A DNA stretch of 64,000 nt, taken from NCBI RefSeq assembly GCF_022179465.1, contig NZ_BPQV01000015.1, positions 1 through 64,000 of the forward strand, in the 5' to 3' direction. Shown here one piece after another: positions 34,185-43,032 of the stretch. A program made the translations under genes and the position numbers. The notes below the pieces were generated by a model. It searched no databases. It had not been told where the DNA came from and was given only the letters and a program-made list of their open reading frames with translations. Source of the stretch: Methylobacterium organophilum. Its GTDB lineage: Bacteria > Pseudomonadota > Alphaproteobacteria > Rhizobiales > Beijerinckiaceae. Position 1 is the first letter of the stretch; each line of letters starts with the position of its first letter.

Positions 34185-35711
34185 TCATGCCGGTCCCGTC
34201 CTCAACGAATCGTTGCGACGATCCGTGAAATTCTCGGAATAGTTGGGTGCGGAGCGCGGCCGGCGGCGCAGGCGGCGCCAGCCCAGCACCACCCCGGTCA
34301 CGGCGATGACGCCGCCGAGCCCGTTGAGCGACCATTGCGCGATGTCCCAGGCCGGCCGGTGCCCGGTGAGCACGGCGAGGTCGAGCCGGTGCAGCCCGGC
34401 GAACAGCCAGCGATAGAGGCGGCTGCTGCGGTCGAGCCGGTTCAGGATCTCCCCGGAGACGGGGTCGACATGCAGCCAGGTCGCCGCCGCATCGGCGAAG
34501 CGCAGGCGCAGGACCGGCAGCGGGCGCGTGTCGTGGTGGGGGTACCAGTAGGAATCGTAGCTGGTGAGCCGCACGATCCCCGCGAGCGGCGCCGCCGGGA
34601 AGGCGCGGGCGGCCGCCGCGGCGATCGCGGCCTCGTCCGGAGCCGGGCCGCCCTCCGCCCCCTGCACGCGCCGGGCGGCGGCGGTCCGGGCCTCGGTCAG
34701 CCAGCGCCCGCCGAGGCGCAGGAAGCGGAGCTCGACCGCGCCCTCCGGCGCCGCCGCCCTCAGCCCGGCGGGATCGAGCCCGATCGGTCCGGCCGGCCCG
34801 GCATAGGCGGCCAGCAGGTCGCCGGGCGGCCCCGGCATGGTGAACCAGTGGTTCGGGTTCATCGAGAGCCAGCCGCTCACGATGAAGCTGAGCAGGCTCG
34901 CCCCGCCCACGAGCCCGACGAGATGGTGCCAGCGCCCGATCCCGCGATAGGGCGTCACCGACCCGTGCGGATAGGGCCGCCGGACCCGCAGCCGCCAGAT
35001 TCCGAGGACGAGCCCGCTCAGGGCGCCGGCGATGCCGAGGCCGGAGACCCAGAGGATCGCCTGCCGCCAGAGCTCGGCCCGGGCGCGCAGGGGCGTCGGG
35101 TAGAACCAGTGCGGAATCGCGCCGAGCCAGTTCCAGACGCGCTCCTGCCGGTTGGTGTCGAGGGCGATCTCGCCGGTCCGCTCCGAGACGTAGCGATCCG
35201 TGCCCGCCGCATCGCCCAGCGCCACCTTGAGGAAGGGGCGCAGGGCGTCGTAGCGGGCATGCACCGTCCACTGGTCGCGCGCCACGGCCTCCACCGGCGC
35301 CTCCGGGCCGGCCCCGGCGATGAGCCGCGCCTCCTCGTCCGAGACCGGGCCGAGCCGCGCCCCCGTCCGGGCCGAGAGGGTGAGGCGCTCGCCCTGCGCC
35401 GTGACGAGGCGGTAGACCGGCACCGCGCCGCGCATGGCGAGCGCCAGGCTGGGCGGCGTCCCGCCCTCCGAGGCGGCGAGCGCCGCGTCGGGGCCGAGGG
35501 CGACGCTCTCCCAGGCGATCGGCGGCAGGCCCGCGAGCCGCTCCGCCTCGCTCAGGCTCGGGAAGGGCACGTAGAGCATCACCAGCCCGGACCCGATCCA
35601 GGCCGCGAAGAACAGCCCGGTCAGGATGCCGATCCAGCGATGGCCGAGTAGCAGCCAGCGCTTGCCCGCCTTGCCGATCCGCTTCGTGCGCTGTCGTCCG
35701 CCGCCCCGCAT
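34185..35711 (-). CDS. PepSY domain-containing membrane protein (siderophore-receptor associated)
   Basis: About 508 residues of the PepSY-TM family that accompanies TonB-dependent receptors and is thought to reduce or process imported metal complexes at the inner membrane. Helices are seen at GHRWIGILTGLFFAAWIGSGL, GLGIAGALSGLVLGIWRLR, HHLVGLVGGASLLSFIVSGW and the C-terminal NGLGGVIAVTGVVLGWRR, with conserved His residues in the first and third. The TonB receptor gene is upstream and the stop GTGGTGAGG lies immediately before the ATG at 35711; a GTG at 35717 overlapping that stop is an alternative start. Co-transcription with the receptor is very likely. Confidence 0.87.
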   Translation of the reverse strand: MRGGGRQRTKRIGKAGKRWLLLGHRWIGILTGLFFAAWIGSGLVMLYVPFPSLSEAERLAGLPPIAWESVALGPDAALAASEGGTPPSLALAMRGAVPVYRLVTAQGERLTLSARTGARLGPVSDEEARLIAGAGPEAPVEAVARDQWTVHARYDALRPFLKVALGDAAGTDRYVSERTGEIALDTNRQERVWNWLGAIPHWFYPTPLRARAELWRQAILWVSGLGIAGALSGLVLGIWRLRVRRPYPHGSVTPYRGIGRWHHLVGLVGGASLLSFIVSGWLSMNPNHWFTMPGPPGDLLAAYAGPAGPIGLDPAGLRAAAPEGAVELRFLRLGGRWLTEARTAAARRVQGAEGGPAPDEAAIAAAAARAFPAAPLAGIVRLTSYDSYWYPHHDTRPLPVLRLRFADAAATWLHVDPVSGEILNRLDRSSRLYRWLFAGLHRLDLAVLTGHRPAWDIAQWSLNGLGGVIAVTGVVLGWRRLRRRPRSAPNYSENFTDRRNDSLRTGPA

Positions 35712-35713
35712 CC

Positions 35714-37906
35714 TCACCACGTCACGCTGTAGGCGACCTCGAAGGAGCGCGGGCGCCCGAGCAGCCAGTTGGTGCCGACCCCGTCCACCGCGTTGCCGGC
35801 GATGGCGTAGACCTCGTCGAGGAGGTTGTAGGCCCGCAGGGAGAGCACGGAATTCGGGGTCACCTGATGGTCGAGCCCGGCATTGAGCAGGGCATAGGCC
35901 GGCCGCGGCGCGGTGTTGCCGAAATCGCTGAAGGTGCGCCCGACATACTGCACCCCGAGCCGCGCCTCCCAGCCCGGGGCGAAGGCCCAGTTGAGCCAGA
36001 GATTGCCGACCCGCTCCGGCACGTCCAGGGGCTGCTTGCCGGCATAGCTGACCAGCACGTTGTTCACCACCTGGGTGAAGTCGTCGTACTGGGCGTGGAG
36101 CAGGGCGAGGTTGGCGTCGATGCGCCAGCCCTCGGGCAGGCGGAGGGAGACCGCCGCCTCGACGCCCTGGGAGGATTGCCGGCCGACCTGCACCTGCTGG
36201 GTCGAGGTGCCCGGCAGCGCCGAGATCAGCTTGTCCTTGACGATGCGGTAGCCGGCGAGCGTCCATTCGAGGGTGCCGCCGAAGCTCAGGCCCTTCACGC
36301 CGATCTCGACCTGCTGCCCGGTGGAGAGGTCGAAATTCGCGTCGCTCTGGCTGAGGGAGATCAGGCTGTTCACCGGGTCGGTCGCGGTGGCGTATTGCGC
36401 GTAGAGGGCGAGGTCCGGCGCCGGGTTGTAGACGCCGCCGAAGCGGTAGCTGAGCGCGCTGAAGTCGCGCGCGAAGACGGCGCCGGTGGCGAGGTTGGTG
36501 CGCTCCAGATACGGCGCGTCGTAGCGCAGGCCGGAGAGCAGCGCGAACTGGTCGGTCACGATCAGCCGGTTCTCGGCGAAGACCGAGGCCTGGAAGGTCC
36601 GCGTCGCATAGGCCGGGCGCGCCCGGCCGTCCTGCGGGAACAGGCCGGGATCGTAGCCCGAGACCGGCACGCTGTCGGACGCGTCGAAATAGAAGTTGTT
36701 GGTGTGGCGGAAGCGGATCGTGTTGACGTCGAAGCCCGCCAGGAACTCGTTGCGCATCCCGAACAGCGCGCCCTTGAAGGCGGCGTCGAAGCGGTTCCCG
36801 ATCTGCTCCTGGGAGTGGTAGATCTCCAGGTAGTCGCGGCGGTCGATCCGCCCGGTGGCGCGGTTGAAGCTGTATTGCTCCACGTCGAGCCAGTGGCGCC
36901 GGCTCTGCAGCCGGTAGGCGGTGTTGCGGAGCGTGATGTCCGCGCTCGGTGTCCATTCCGCCTTCAGCTGCGTCCAGTTGTCGAGCCAGGTGACCTTGGC
37001 GTCGCGGACATTGTAGTTGTTGAAGCGGATCCGGTCCGGCACGCGCCCGTCGATGAGCGGGCTGCCCCAGTAGCGCATCGGCTCCTGGTAGCCGAGGTCG
37101 TGGGAGAGGGTGACGGCGAGGTCCGGCGTCGCCTGCAGGGTCAGGGCGCCCGAGACCGCGAGGTTGCGGAAATCGCCGTCCGGATTCATCCAGCCATCCG
37201 CGCGGTTGCCGCTCACGTTGAGGCGGTAGGCGACCTGCTCGCCGAGGGGGCCACCGGTGTCGAGGGCGAGCCGCGCCGTCCCGTCCGAGCCGAGGGCGGC
37301 CCGCGCCGCGCCGATCGGCGTGAAGACCGGCTGCTTGCTGACCACGTTGACCACGCCGCCGATCGCCCCGTCGCCGTAGAGCACGGAGGCCGGGCCGCGC
37401 AGCACCTCGATGCGCTCGACGTTCCAGGTGTCGAAGGGGAAGGTGACGGTGCCGGCGCCGACGAAGAGCCGGGTGCCGTCATAGAGCTGCTGGATCGAGT
37501 TCGGCCCGGCGAAGCCCCGGCTCGTGAAGGCGCCGTTGCCGTTGCCCGGCGCGGCGATGGTGGTGATGCCGGTGGCGTTCTGCGTCACCGCCTCCGTCAC
37601 CGTGTTCTGGCCGCGGATGCGGGCGGTCTCGCCGGCGATCACGTCGAGGCTCGCCGGCGTCTCCAGGGGCGTCAGGCCGAGGCGGGAGCCGCCGCGATCC
37701 GGCGTGCGCAGGTTGAGGCCGGCCGGGGCGGCCCGGGTCAGGCTCACCCCGTCGCCGGTCACGGTGAGCTGGTCGAGGGTGACGCTGGCCGCCTCCTGTG
37801 CGGCGGCCGGCCCGCAGGGCAGGGCCGGCCAGAGCAGGAGGGCGAGGGCGGGCAGGCCGCGCGCGGAACGGGGCCGCCCGGAGGGGCGGGGAGAAGGCAT
37901 CGTCAT
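35714..37906 (-). CDS. TonB-dependent outer membrane receptor (siderophore type)
   Basis: 730 residues: signal peptide (GLPALALLLWPALPCGPAAAQ), a Secretin/TonB-box-like start (ASVTLDQLTVTG), plug domain with QNATGITTIAAPGNG, RIEVLRGPASVLYGDGAIGG and VNVVSKQP, then a 22-strand barrel ending in the aromatic SFEVAYSVTW. Sequence resembles ferric-siderophore receptors (FpvA/FhuA class) more than BtuB. The PepSY gene follows directly. About 300 bases upstream lies a cobalamin riboswitch reading into the gene, and a TGTAA-N5-TTACA dyad lies 58 bases before the ATG. The start at 37906 lacks a clear Shine-Dalgarno. Confidence 0.88.
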   Translation of the reverse strand: MTMPSPRPSGRPRSARGLPALALLLWPALPCGPAAAQEAASVTLDQLTVTGDGVSLTRAAPAGLNLRTPDRGGSRLGLTPLETPASLDVIAGETARIRGQNTVTEAVTQNATGITTIAAPGNGNGAFTSRGFAGPNSIQQLYDGTRLFVGAGTVTFPFDTWNVERIEVLRGPASVLYGDGAIGGVVNVVSKQPVFTPIGAARAALGSDGTARLALDTGGPLGEQVAYRLNVSGNRADGWMNPDGDFRNLAVSGALTLQATPDLAVTLSHDLGYQEPMRYWGSPLIDGRVPDRIRFNNYNVRDAKVTWLDNWTQLKAEWTPSADITLRNTAYRLQSRRHWLDVEQYSFNRATGRIDRRDYLEIYHSQEQIGNRFDAAFKGALFGMRNEFLAGFDVNTIRFRHTNNFYFDASDSVPVSGYDPGLFPQDGRARPAYATRTFQASVFAENRLIVTDQFALLSGLRYDAPYLERTNLATGAVFARDFSALSYRFGGVYNPAPDLALYAQYATATDPVNSLISLSQSDANFDLSTGQQVEIGVKGLSFGGTLEWTLAGYRIVKDKLISALPGTSTQQVQVGRQSSQGVEAAVSLRLPEGWRIDANLALLHAQYDDFTQVVNNVLVSYAGKQPLDVPERVGNLWLNWAFAPGWEARLGVQYVGRTFSDFGNTAPRPAYALLNAGLDHQVTPNSVLSLRAYNLLDEVYAIAGNAVDGVGTNWLLGRPRSFEVAYSVTW

Positions 37907-37963
37907 GGGAGCGTGGGTGTCCGGGCACGGGCGGCGGTGCCCCGGCCGCGGTCCTACAGCGAA

Positions 37964-37978
37964 TGTAATAATGTTACA
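37964..37978. promoter_or_regulatory. AT-rich operator-like dyad upstream of the TonB receptor
   Basis: TGTAATAATGTTACA has perfect TGTAA/TTACA arms around a 5-base spacer. It is the only AT-rich patch in the region and resembles Fur-superfamily (for example Zur) boxes of alphaproteobacteria in size and composition. It lies 58 bases upstream of the receptor start. Confidence 0.45.
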
Positions 37979-38215
37979 ATCGCCATCCGCGAGGCGGCCG
38001 TGTCCCCGCCTGGGGCGCGGGCACGGGCGGGCTCTCTCCCGGGGCGGGAGCGGAAACCTTGCGGGATCGGACATCGGCGGAGGCGGCGCGCGCGTCTTCG
38101 AGTGGCACGTCACCGCGAACGAGGCTTCGGCCTCCGCCTCCTCCGGGGAGGGGCGGTGCCTTCGCACCCGTCAGGACACCCCGCCCGACGCGTTTCGCGT
38201 GTGACCACGGCTGAC

Positions 38216-38392
38216 GGCAGGTCTCCTGGCTCGCGGGTCGCTGCCCTCTCACCGTCTTCCCGGATGAGGCTCATCCAGTGACATGGTGGCGGAAGGCTCG
38301 CCGCTCACAGTTGCGGGGGCAGCCGCGGCATCGGAGCGAACCCCTCACCGCGTTCCCTTTTGATCCCCGAACGGGGAACCGTCGGCACCAAG
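38216..38392 (-). promoter_or_regulatory. Cobalamin riboswitch
   Basis: Read on the minus strand, all core elements are present in order: the 5' GGTGCC, AAAAGGGAACGCGGTG, GCCGCGGCTGCCCCCGCAACT, GAGCGGCGAGC, the CCATGTCACTGG box, CATCCGGGAAG and the 3' GAGCCAGGAGACCTGCC. It therefore binds adenosylcobalamin-type ligands and switches the downstream transcript off when B12 is plentiful. The only gene downstream in that direction is the TonB receptor (start 310 bases away) followed by PepSY. Confidence 0.95.
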
Positions 38393-38645
38393 CTTGGCCG
38401 TTGCTCGCGGTTTCGTCAATGCGGGGTTGTGGGGCGCCCACTGGGCTGGGCGCGCCCGCGCTCGTGACCGACCGTCGAACCCGGCTGTGTGCCGCAAGGC
38501 TGTGATCGTCCTTTCGAGCCGAACGAAACGCTTGAGGCCGCGAAGCCGCATCGTGGGTCGATTCGAACCCGAATTGAGGCGGTTGAGAGCGGAAGAAGGT
38601 GAAACCGTCGCCTCAACGCTCTATGATGGGTGGGCCAGGAGAATC

Positions 38646-38864
38646 ATGATGTTCGGTTCAAAGAAGGCGGATGGCGTGTTTGCCGGCCGCGCCCTCGGCC
38701 GGAACAGCGACACCGGCATCTTCAAGACCGTGACGGTGCCGGGCCTCGGCAAGGCGAGCACGATGGATCGCGGTGTTTTCGAAAAGGCCGTCCGATCGGC
38801 CAACGCGGCGCTCCGTGATGTGAGGGTCCCGGAGGCGAAGAGGCCCGATGGCAAGCGGCGCTGA
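38646..38864 (+). CDS. Small protein, unknown function
   Basis: 72 residues from ATGATG at 38646, preceded by CCAGGAGAATC, an excellent Shine-Dalgarno. Basic, soluble, with SKKADGVFAGRALG at the start and a helical KAVRSANAALRDVR near the end. No domain is recognised. It overlaps the next gene by 17 bases, so the two are probably co-expressed. Confidence 0.6.
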   Translation: MMFGSKKADGVFAGRALGRNSDTGIFKTVTVPGLGKASTMDRGVFEKAVRSANAALRDVRVPEAKRPDGKRR

Positions 38865-39309
38865 CCCCAAGCAGCCCCATTACAATCCGATCTTCGACCG
38901 CCTCGCGCCGGCTCCGAACGCCAAGGAGAATATCCGCGGTCTGCTCGCCTACGGGCTCTACAAGGTGGCCAAGCGCGAGTGGGCGCAGGCGATCTGGGAA
39001 AAGGAGCAGCGCAAGCCGACCCAGGCGGAGCTGGATGCCTACGCGACAACCTGGACGGATTCCCTCCTGGAGGGCCTGCAGGAACGGGCGGACAGTTCAC
39101 TCGCGGTTTTCGGCAATGTCGCCGTGGCCGAGGCGACGCCTGCGATCCGGGAAGAAGCTCTGCGCGGCACGACGGCAAAGGCCATCGGCACCTCCGTGAT
39201 CGCCAACGCGGTCTACACCATCCTCCTCATCGCCTTTGCCGTCATCCTGTATCTGGCCGGGATCGACATCGTAGGCTTCGTGCAGAAGTTCCGGCCGCCG
39301 AACGGTTGA
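38848..39309 (+). CDS. Membrane-anchored protein, unknown function
   Basis: 153 residues, one predicted transmembrane helix near the C-terminus (VIANAVYTILLIAFAVILYL, residues about 115-138). The N-terminal 110 residues are soluble and helical (KENIRGLLAYGLYKVAKREWAQAI), so it is a C-tail-anchored topology. It overlaps the preceding 72-residue gene. No family known to me; together the pair may form a small membrane-associated unit. Confidence 0.62.
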   Translation: MASGADPKQPHYNPIFDRLAPAPNAKENIRGLLAYGLYKVAKREWAQAIWEKEQRKPTQAELDAYATTWTDSLLEGLQERADSSLAVFGNVAVAEATPAIREEALRGTTAKAIGTSVIANAVYTILLIAFAVILYLAGIDIVGFVQKFRPPNG

Positions 39310-39484
39310 GGGAAGCGCGCTGGATACCGCCTCCGCCTCGCAATGAGGCCGCCTTGAGGAACACCGGGCCGGGAAGCGAAAGCCCTCAAATCCCATCGCC
39401 GAATTCCCTTGGTATCCGCAGCATTCGGCGGCATTCTCAATGCTTCGACCCCTCGCATCCCCCGGATCGCCCAGGAGGGAAACG

Positions 39485-39844
39485 ATGCTCAGATCGTTCG
39501 AAGAGAGAGAACGTGCCGAAGAACTGAAATTTGCTTTGGAGGAGGAGCGGCGTTTCCTGAATCGCCGTCTCGGAATCCAGGCGCTCGCGAACTTTGCTGT
39601 CCGAAAACTTGGCTGTGACGGGCAGACGAGCCGGGCCTATGCCGACGTGCTGATCGACGCCATGGTCCATGGCGCCAGCGACGAGACCCTGCTCGCGCGG
39701 GTACAGGCCGACCTCTCGGCCAATGTCGCCGATTTCGGCCTGGACGAGCTGCGCGGCGTGATGCGCAGCGGCCTGGACCCCGCCCTGCAATCCCGCCGGG
39801 TGGTCACGCCCCGCTCCAGCGTCCCGCGCTTCGAGACCCTGTAG
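39485..39844 (+). CDS. DUF1476 protein (ATP synthase zeta-like)
   Basis: 119 residues. MLRSFEERERAEELKFALEEE and RLGIQALANFAVRKLG match the DUF1476 family, whose Paracoccus member is the zeta inhibitor of the F1-ATPase. The last 25 residues (RSGLDPALQSRRVVTPRSS) extend beyond the usual 105-110 residue length. CAGGAGGGAAA lies before the ATG at 39485. It is not next to ATP synthase genes, and the sequence is divergent, so it may be a paralogue rather than the functional zeta subunit. Confidence 0.72.
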   Translation: MLRSFEERERAEELKFALEEERRFLNRRLGIQALANFAVRKLGCDGQTSRAYADVLIDAMVHGASDETLLARVQADLSANVADFGLDELRGVMRSGLDPALQSRRVVTPRSSVPRFETL

Positions 39845-40062
39845 CGGGCGACGCGGGTTGACGAGGATGCCGAGCGGGCGAAGGGGCGCGGCCGGCCCGG
39901 CCGCCTGATGCGCCGGCCTGCGCGGGGCGCCGGAACGCCCTCCGGGCTGGGCAGGCAAGGCGCGGGCGCTCGCTTCGCGCCGCGACCGATCGGCCGGGTG
40001 GGGATACCGCCGGCCCCGCTGGGGGTTCCGCTTGCCTGACCGCGTCGCGTTGCTCCGGGCCC

Positions 40063-41628
40063 ATGCTTCTGTTCGACTGGATCGTCGGCGTCCTCACCGG
40101 GGCGGTGGTGCTCGCCGCCCTGGCCCGGCGGATCGGCGCGCCCTTTCCCGCCTTCCTGGCGCTGGGCGGGGTCGGCATCGCCTTCCTGCCCGGGGTGCCG
40201 AACCTGACCCTGGATCCCGGCCTGGCGCTCGCCCTCTTCCTGGCGCCGGTCCTGCTCGATGCGGGCTACGACACCTCCCTGCGGGATCTCCTGCGCTGCT
40301 GGCGGCCCATCGCCGGGCTCGCCCTCGGCGCGGTCGCGGCGACCACCCTCGCCGTCGCGGTGGTGGCCAAGGTGCTGGTGCCGGACATGCCGCTCGCCGC
40401 CGCGATCGTGCTCGGGGCCATCGTCGCCCCGCCGGACGCGGTCGCCGCCCTCTCGGTGCTCGCCCCCGGCACGGCCCAGGCCATGCCGCTGCCCCACCGC
40501 CTCATCACCATCCTGCGCGGCGAGAGCCTGCTCAACGACGCGAGCGCGCTGCTGATCTACCGGCTCGGCGTCGCCGCGGCGGTGACCGGGCATGTCGAGC
40601 CCTCCGAGGTGGCCCCGACCTTCCTCGTCGGCGTGCTCGGCAGCCTCGTGGTCGGGCCGCTGCTCGCTTTGGTCTCCCTCCGGCTGATCCGCTGGTTCGA
40701 CGACGCGGCGAGCACCATCGTCCTGCAATTCGTGGCGGCCTTCGGCATCTGGATCGCCGCGGAGAAGCTGGAGCTCTCCGGCGTGCTCACCGTGGTCAGC
40801 TACGCGATCACGGTCTCGCGCTTCTCCCCGGGCCAGACCGCGCCGCGCGCCCGCATCCTGTCCTACGCCGTCTGGGACACGGCGATCTTCGTGCTCAACG
40901 TCCTCGCCTTCGTGCTCATCGGCAACCAGATCGGGCCGATCCTCGAACGCCTGCGCGACGACCACGCCGTCTCGCACAATCTCTTCGCCGGGCTGGTGGT
41001 GCTCACGGTGATTCTGGTGCGCATCGCCTGGGTGCTTCCGGCGAGCGGGCTGCGCGGCATCGGCTTCGAGGCGGCCGCCGAAGCGGCTCCGAAGCCGAAG
41101 GGCCTCGGCCTCGGAGCCGGCTTCGCGGTGTCGTGGGCGGGGATGCGCGGCCTGGTGACGGTCGCGGCGGCGCTCGCTTTGCCGGAGGGCTTCCCTCACC
41201 GCGACCTCCTGGTCTTCACCGCCTTCTGCACGGTGCTCGGCACCCTGGTGCTGCAGGGCCTCACCCTGCGCCCCCTCATCGCCCGCCTGCGCCTCGAAGA
41301 CACGGATCCCGTCGGCCACGAGGTCGGCTGGGGCCGCGCCCAGGCCTACCAGGCCGCCCTCGACCGGCTGAAGCAGGACGAGTCGCAGGCCGCCGCGGCC
41401 CTGCGCCGGGAATTCGCCCTCGCCCTGAAACAGGCGGCGGCGCACGAGGCCGGCCACGCGCCGGAGGCCCTGCCGGCGGACGAGGCCCGCCGAAAAGCCG
41501 TCTCCGCCGCCCGCGACCGCATCCTTGCCCTGCGCCGGGAGGGCCGGATCGGCGACGACGCCTATTACGTGCTGGAGGAGGAGTTCGACTGGGCGGAGCT
41601 CGACGTCACGCCCCGGGCGGAGCGCTGA
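40063..41628 (+). CDS. Na+/H+ antiporter, CPA1 family
   Basis: 521 residues: about 12 transmembrane helices followed by a 110-residue cytoplasmic tail. Conserved membrane motifs are GAIVAPPDAVAALSVL (the ion-binding Asp), LRGESLLNDASALLIYRLG and SWAGMRGLVTVAAALALP. The tail is charged and helical (ALRREFALALKQAAAHEAG). Expected role is sodium or potassium/proton exchange for pH and salt homeostasis. The start at 40063 has only a weak upstream site. Convergent with gshB, 7 bases apart. Confidence 0.92.
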   Translation: MLLFDWIVGVLTGAVVLAALARRIGAPFPAFLALGGVGIAFLPGVPNLTLDPGLALALFLAPVLLDAGYDTSLRDLLRCWRPIAGLALGAVAATTLAVAVVAKVLVPDMPLAAAIVLGAIVAPPDAVAALSVLAPGTAQAMPLPHRLITILRGESLLNDASALLIYRLGVAAAVTGHVEPSEVAPTFLVGVLGSLVVGPLLALVSLRLIRWFDDAASTIVLQFVAAFGIWIAAEKLELSGVLTVVSYAITVSRFSPGQTAPRARILSYAVWDTAIFVLNVLAFVLIGNQIGPILERLRDDHAVSHNLFAGLVVLTVILVRIAWVLPASGLRGIGFEAAAEAAPKPKGLGLGAGFAVSWAGMRGLVTVAAALALPEGFPHRDLLVFTAFCTVLGTLVLQGLTLRPLIARLRLEDTDPVGHEVGWGRAQAYQAALDRLKQDESQAAAALRREFALALKQAAAHEAGHAPEALPADEARRKAVSAARDRILALRREGRIGDDAYYVLEEEFDWAELDVTPRAER

Positions 41629-41635
41629 GCCGGCC

Positions 41636-42583
41636 TCAGCTGCGGCCGAGCCGCCCCTCGATCGCGTCCCAGACCGACACCGCGAGATCCGGGCCGCCGA
41701 GGCGCTTGATCGCCCGGATGCCGGTCGGCGAGGTGACGTTGATCTCGGTGAGATGCCCGTCGATCACGTCGATGCCGACGAGGATCAGGCCCCGGCGCCG
41801 CAGCTCCGGCCCGATCGTCGCGCAGATCTCGCGCTCCCGGTCGGTCAGGTCGGAGGCGGCGGCGGCCCCGCCCCGCACCATGTTGGAGCGGATGTCGTTC
41901 TTGGCCGGCACGCGGTTAATCGCGCCCATCGGCTCGCCGTCGACGAGGATGATGCGCTTGTCGCCCTCGGTGATCCGCTCCAGGAAGCGCTGGACCACCC
42001 AGGCCTCGCGGAAGGTGGCGGCGAAGAGGTCGAACATCGAGCCGAAATTCGGGTCCTCCTCCGAGACCCGGAACACCGCCGCCCCGCCATGTCCGTGCAG
42101 GGGCTTCATCGCCACCGTGCCGTGCTCGCGGCGGAAGGCCTCGATCTCCGCCTTGTCGCGGGAGATCAGCGTCGGCGGCATCAGCTCGGGGAAGTCGAGG
42201 ACGAAGAGCTTTTCCGGCGCGTTGCGCACCTCGGCCGGGTTGTTCACCACCAGCGTCCCGGGGTGGATCTTCTCCAGCATGTGCGTGGCCGTGACATAGG
42301 CCATGTCGAAGGGCGGATCCTGGCGCATCAGCACCACGTCCGCCTCCGACAGGTCGATGCGCTCGATCCCGCCGAGGGTGGCATGCGCGCCCTCCACGTC
42401 CTGCACGGTCACCGGCTCGACCCGGGCCGTGACGCGCCGGCCCTGCATCGAGAGCCGGTCCGGCGTGTAGTAGAGCAGTCGGTGCCCCCGCGCCTGAGCT
42501 TCCAGCATGAGCGCGAAGGTGGTGTCGCCGGCGATGCGGATCGCCTGGATCGGATCCATCTGGACCGCGACGGTGAGCGGCAT
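41636..42583 (-). CDS. gshB: Glutathione synthase
   Basis: 315-residue ATP-grasp ligase joining gamma-glutamylcysteine and glycine. Landmarks include [44 protein letters not shown] (ATP lid) and [19 protein letters not shown] at the metal site. Length and motifs are entirely normal. The ATG at 42583 has an AAAGGACGACC upstream. The gene lies 113 bases downstream of a Cys-rich small gene on the same strand. Confidence 0.97.
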   Translation of the reverse strand: MPLTVAVQMDPIQAIRIAGDTTFALMLEAQARGHRLLYYTPDRLSMQGRRVTARVEPVTVQDVEGAHATLGGIERIDLSEADVVLMRQDPPFDMAYVTATHMLEKIHPGTLVVNNPAEVRNAPEKLFVLDFPELMPPTLISRDKAEIEAFRREHGTVAMKPLHGHGGAAVFRVSEEDPNFGSMFDLFAATFREAWVVQRFLERITEGDKRIILVDGEPMGAINRVPAKNDIRSNMVRGGAAAASDLTDREREICATIGPELRRRGLILVGIDVIDGHLTEINVTSPTGIRAIKRLGGPDLAVSVWDAIEGRLGRS

Positions 42584-42628
42584 GGTCGTCCTTTGAAGTC
42601 CTGTGGCCCCCTCTCGGCCACGAACCGG

Positions 42629-42644
42629 CGGGACCGGCGTCCCG
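42629..42644 (-). terminator. Hairpin between Cys-rich gene and gshB
   Basis: CGGGAC and GTCCCG pair around a 4-base loop, about 52 bases after the Cys-rich gene stop. A second stem, GTGGCC/GGCCAC (42603-42621), follows. There is no T tract, so it is a weak terminator candidate before gshB. Confidence 0.35.
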
Positions 42645-42696
42645 GTGGTTCAGTGCCTCTCACGAAACGCCCGCGATGGGGAGTCCGAAGACGCGC

Positions 42697-43032
42697 TCAG
42701 TCGTCGTCCGGCTTGGTCATCCCGCTCCTGTTGCCGGTGCGGCGATCGTAGTCGCTGATCGCGGAGCGGCATTCCGGCGAGAGCCGGTTGCGGTTGCGCT
42801 GCATGCAGCGGTCCGCATCGTTGCTGTTCGGGTCGACGCCTGCGCAGAGGCGGAAATAGTCGTTGGCGCAGCCGAGCTGAAGACCCTGATCCTCGCGCTG
42901 CGCCTGGGCCGGGCCGGCGAGCACCAGGACCGCCATCGGCGTCCCGATCAGCGCGGCGGCCTTGAAGCCTCGGGCCAGGCGCAGCGCCGTGGTTCCCGCC
43001 ACGCTCCCGAATCGTGAGGTGTCCAGACCCAT
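42697..43032 (-). CDS. Exported Cys-rich protein (GLG1/FGFR-repeat-like)
   Basis: 111 residues with a signal-like stretch (AALIGTPMAVLVLAGPAQAQ). The mature part has four cysteines in the pattern CANDYFRLC, RCMQRNRNRLSPEC, which matches the cysteine-rich GLG1/FGFR repeat (Pfam Cys_rich_FGFR). These repeats occur in small secreted proteins of many Rhizobiales; the function is unknown. Start at 43032 is chosen because AAGGAC lies about 7 bases upstream; an upstream ATG 14 codons earlier has no site. Confidence 0.7.
   Translation of the reverse strand: MGLDTSRFGSVAGTTALRLARGFKAAALIGTPMAVLVLAGPAQAQREDQGLQLGCANDYFRLCAGVDPNSNDADRCMQRNRNRLSPECRSAISDYDRRTGNRSGMTKPDDD

Larger units (their letters stand above)
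37907..38645. other. 739-base regulatory region
   Basis: It holds the receptor promoter region with the dyad at 37964-37978, a stem GAGGC-TTCG-GCCTC near 38123 that could act in the riboswitch expression platform, the riboswitch itself at 38216-38392 and about 250 bases with no recognised element before the next plus-strand gene. Open frames crossing it have no credible start or composition. Confidence 0.6.

Noticed and set aside
37974-38252. Minus-strand 92-codon frame between the riboswitch and the TonB receptor
   Set aside because: It starts inside the riboswitch, lacks a ribosome binding site and has a shadow-like composition.
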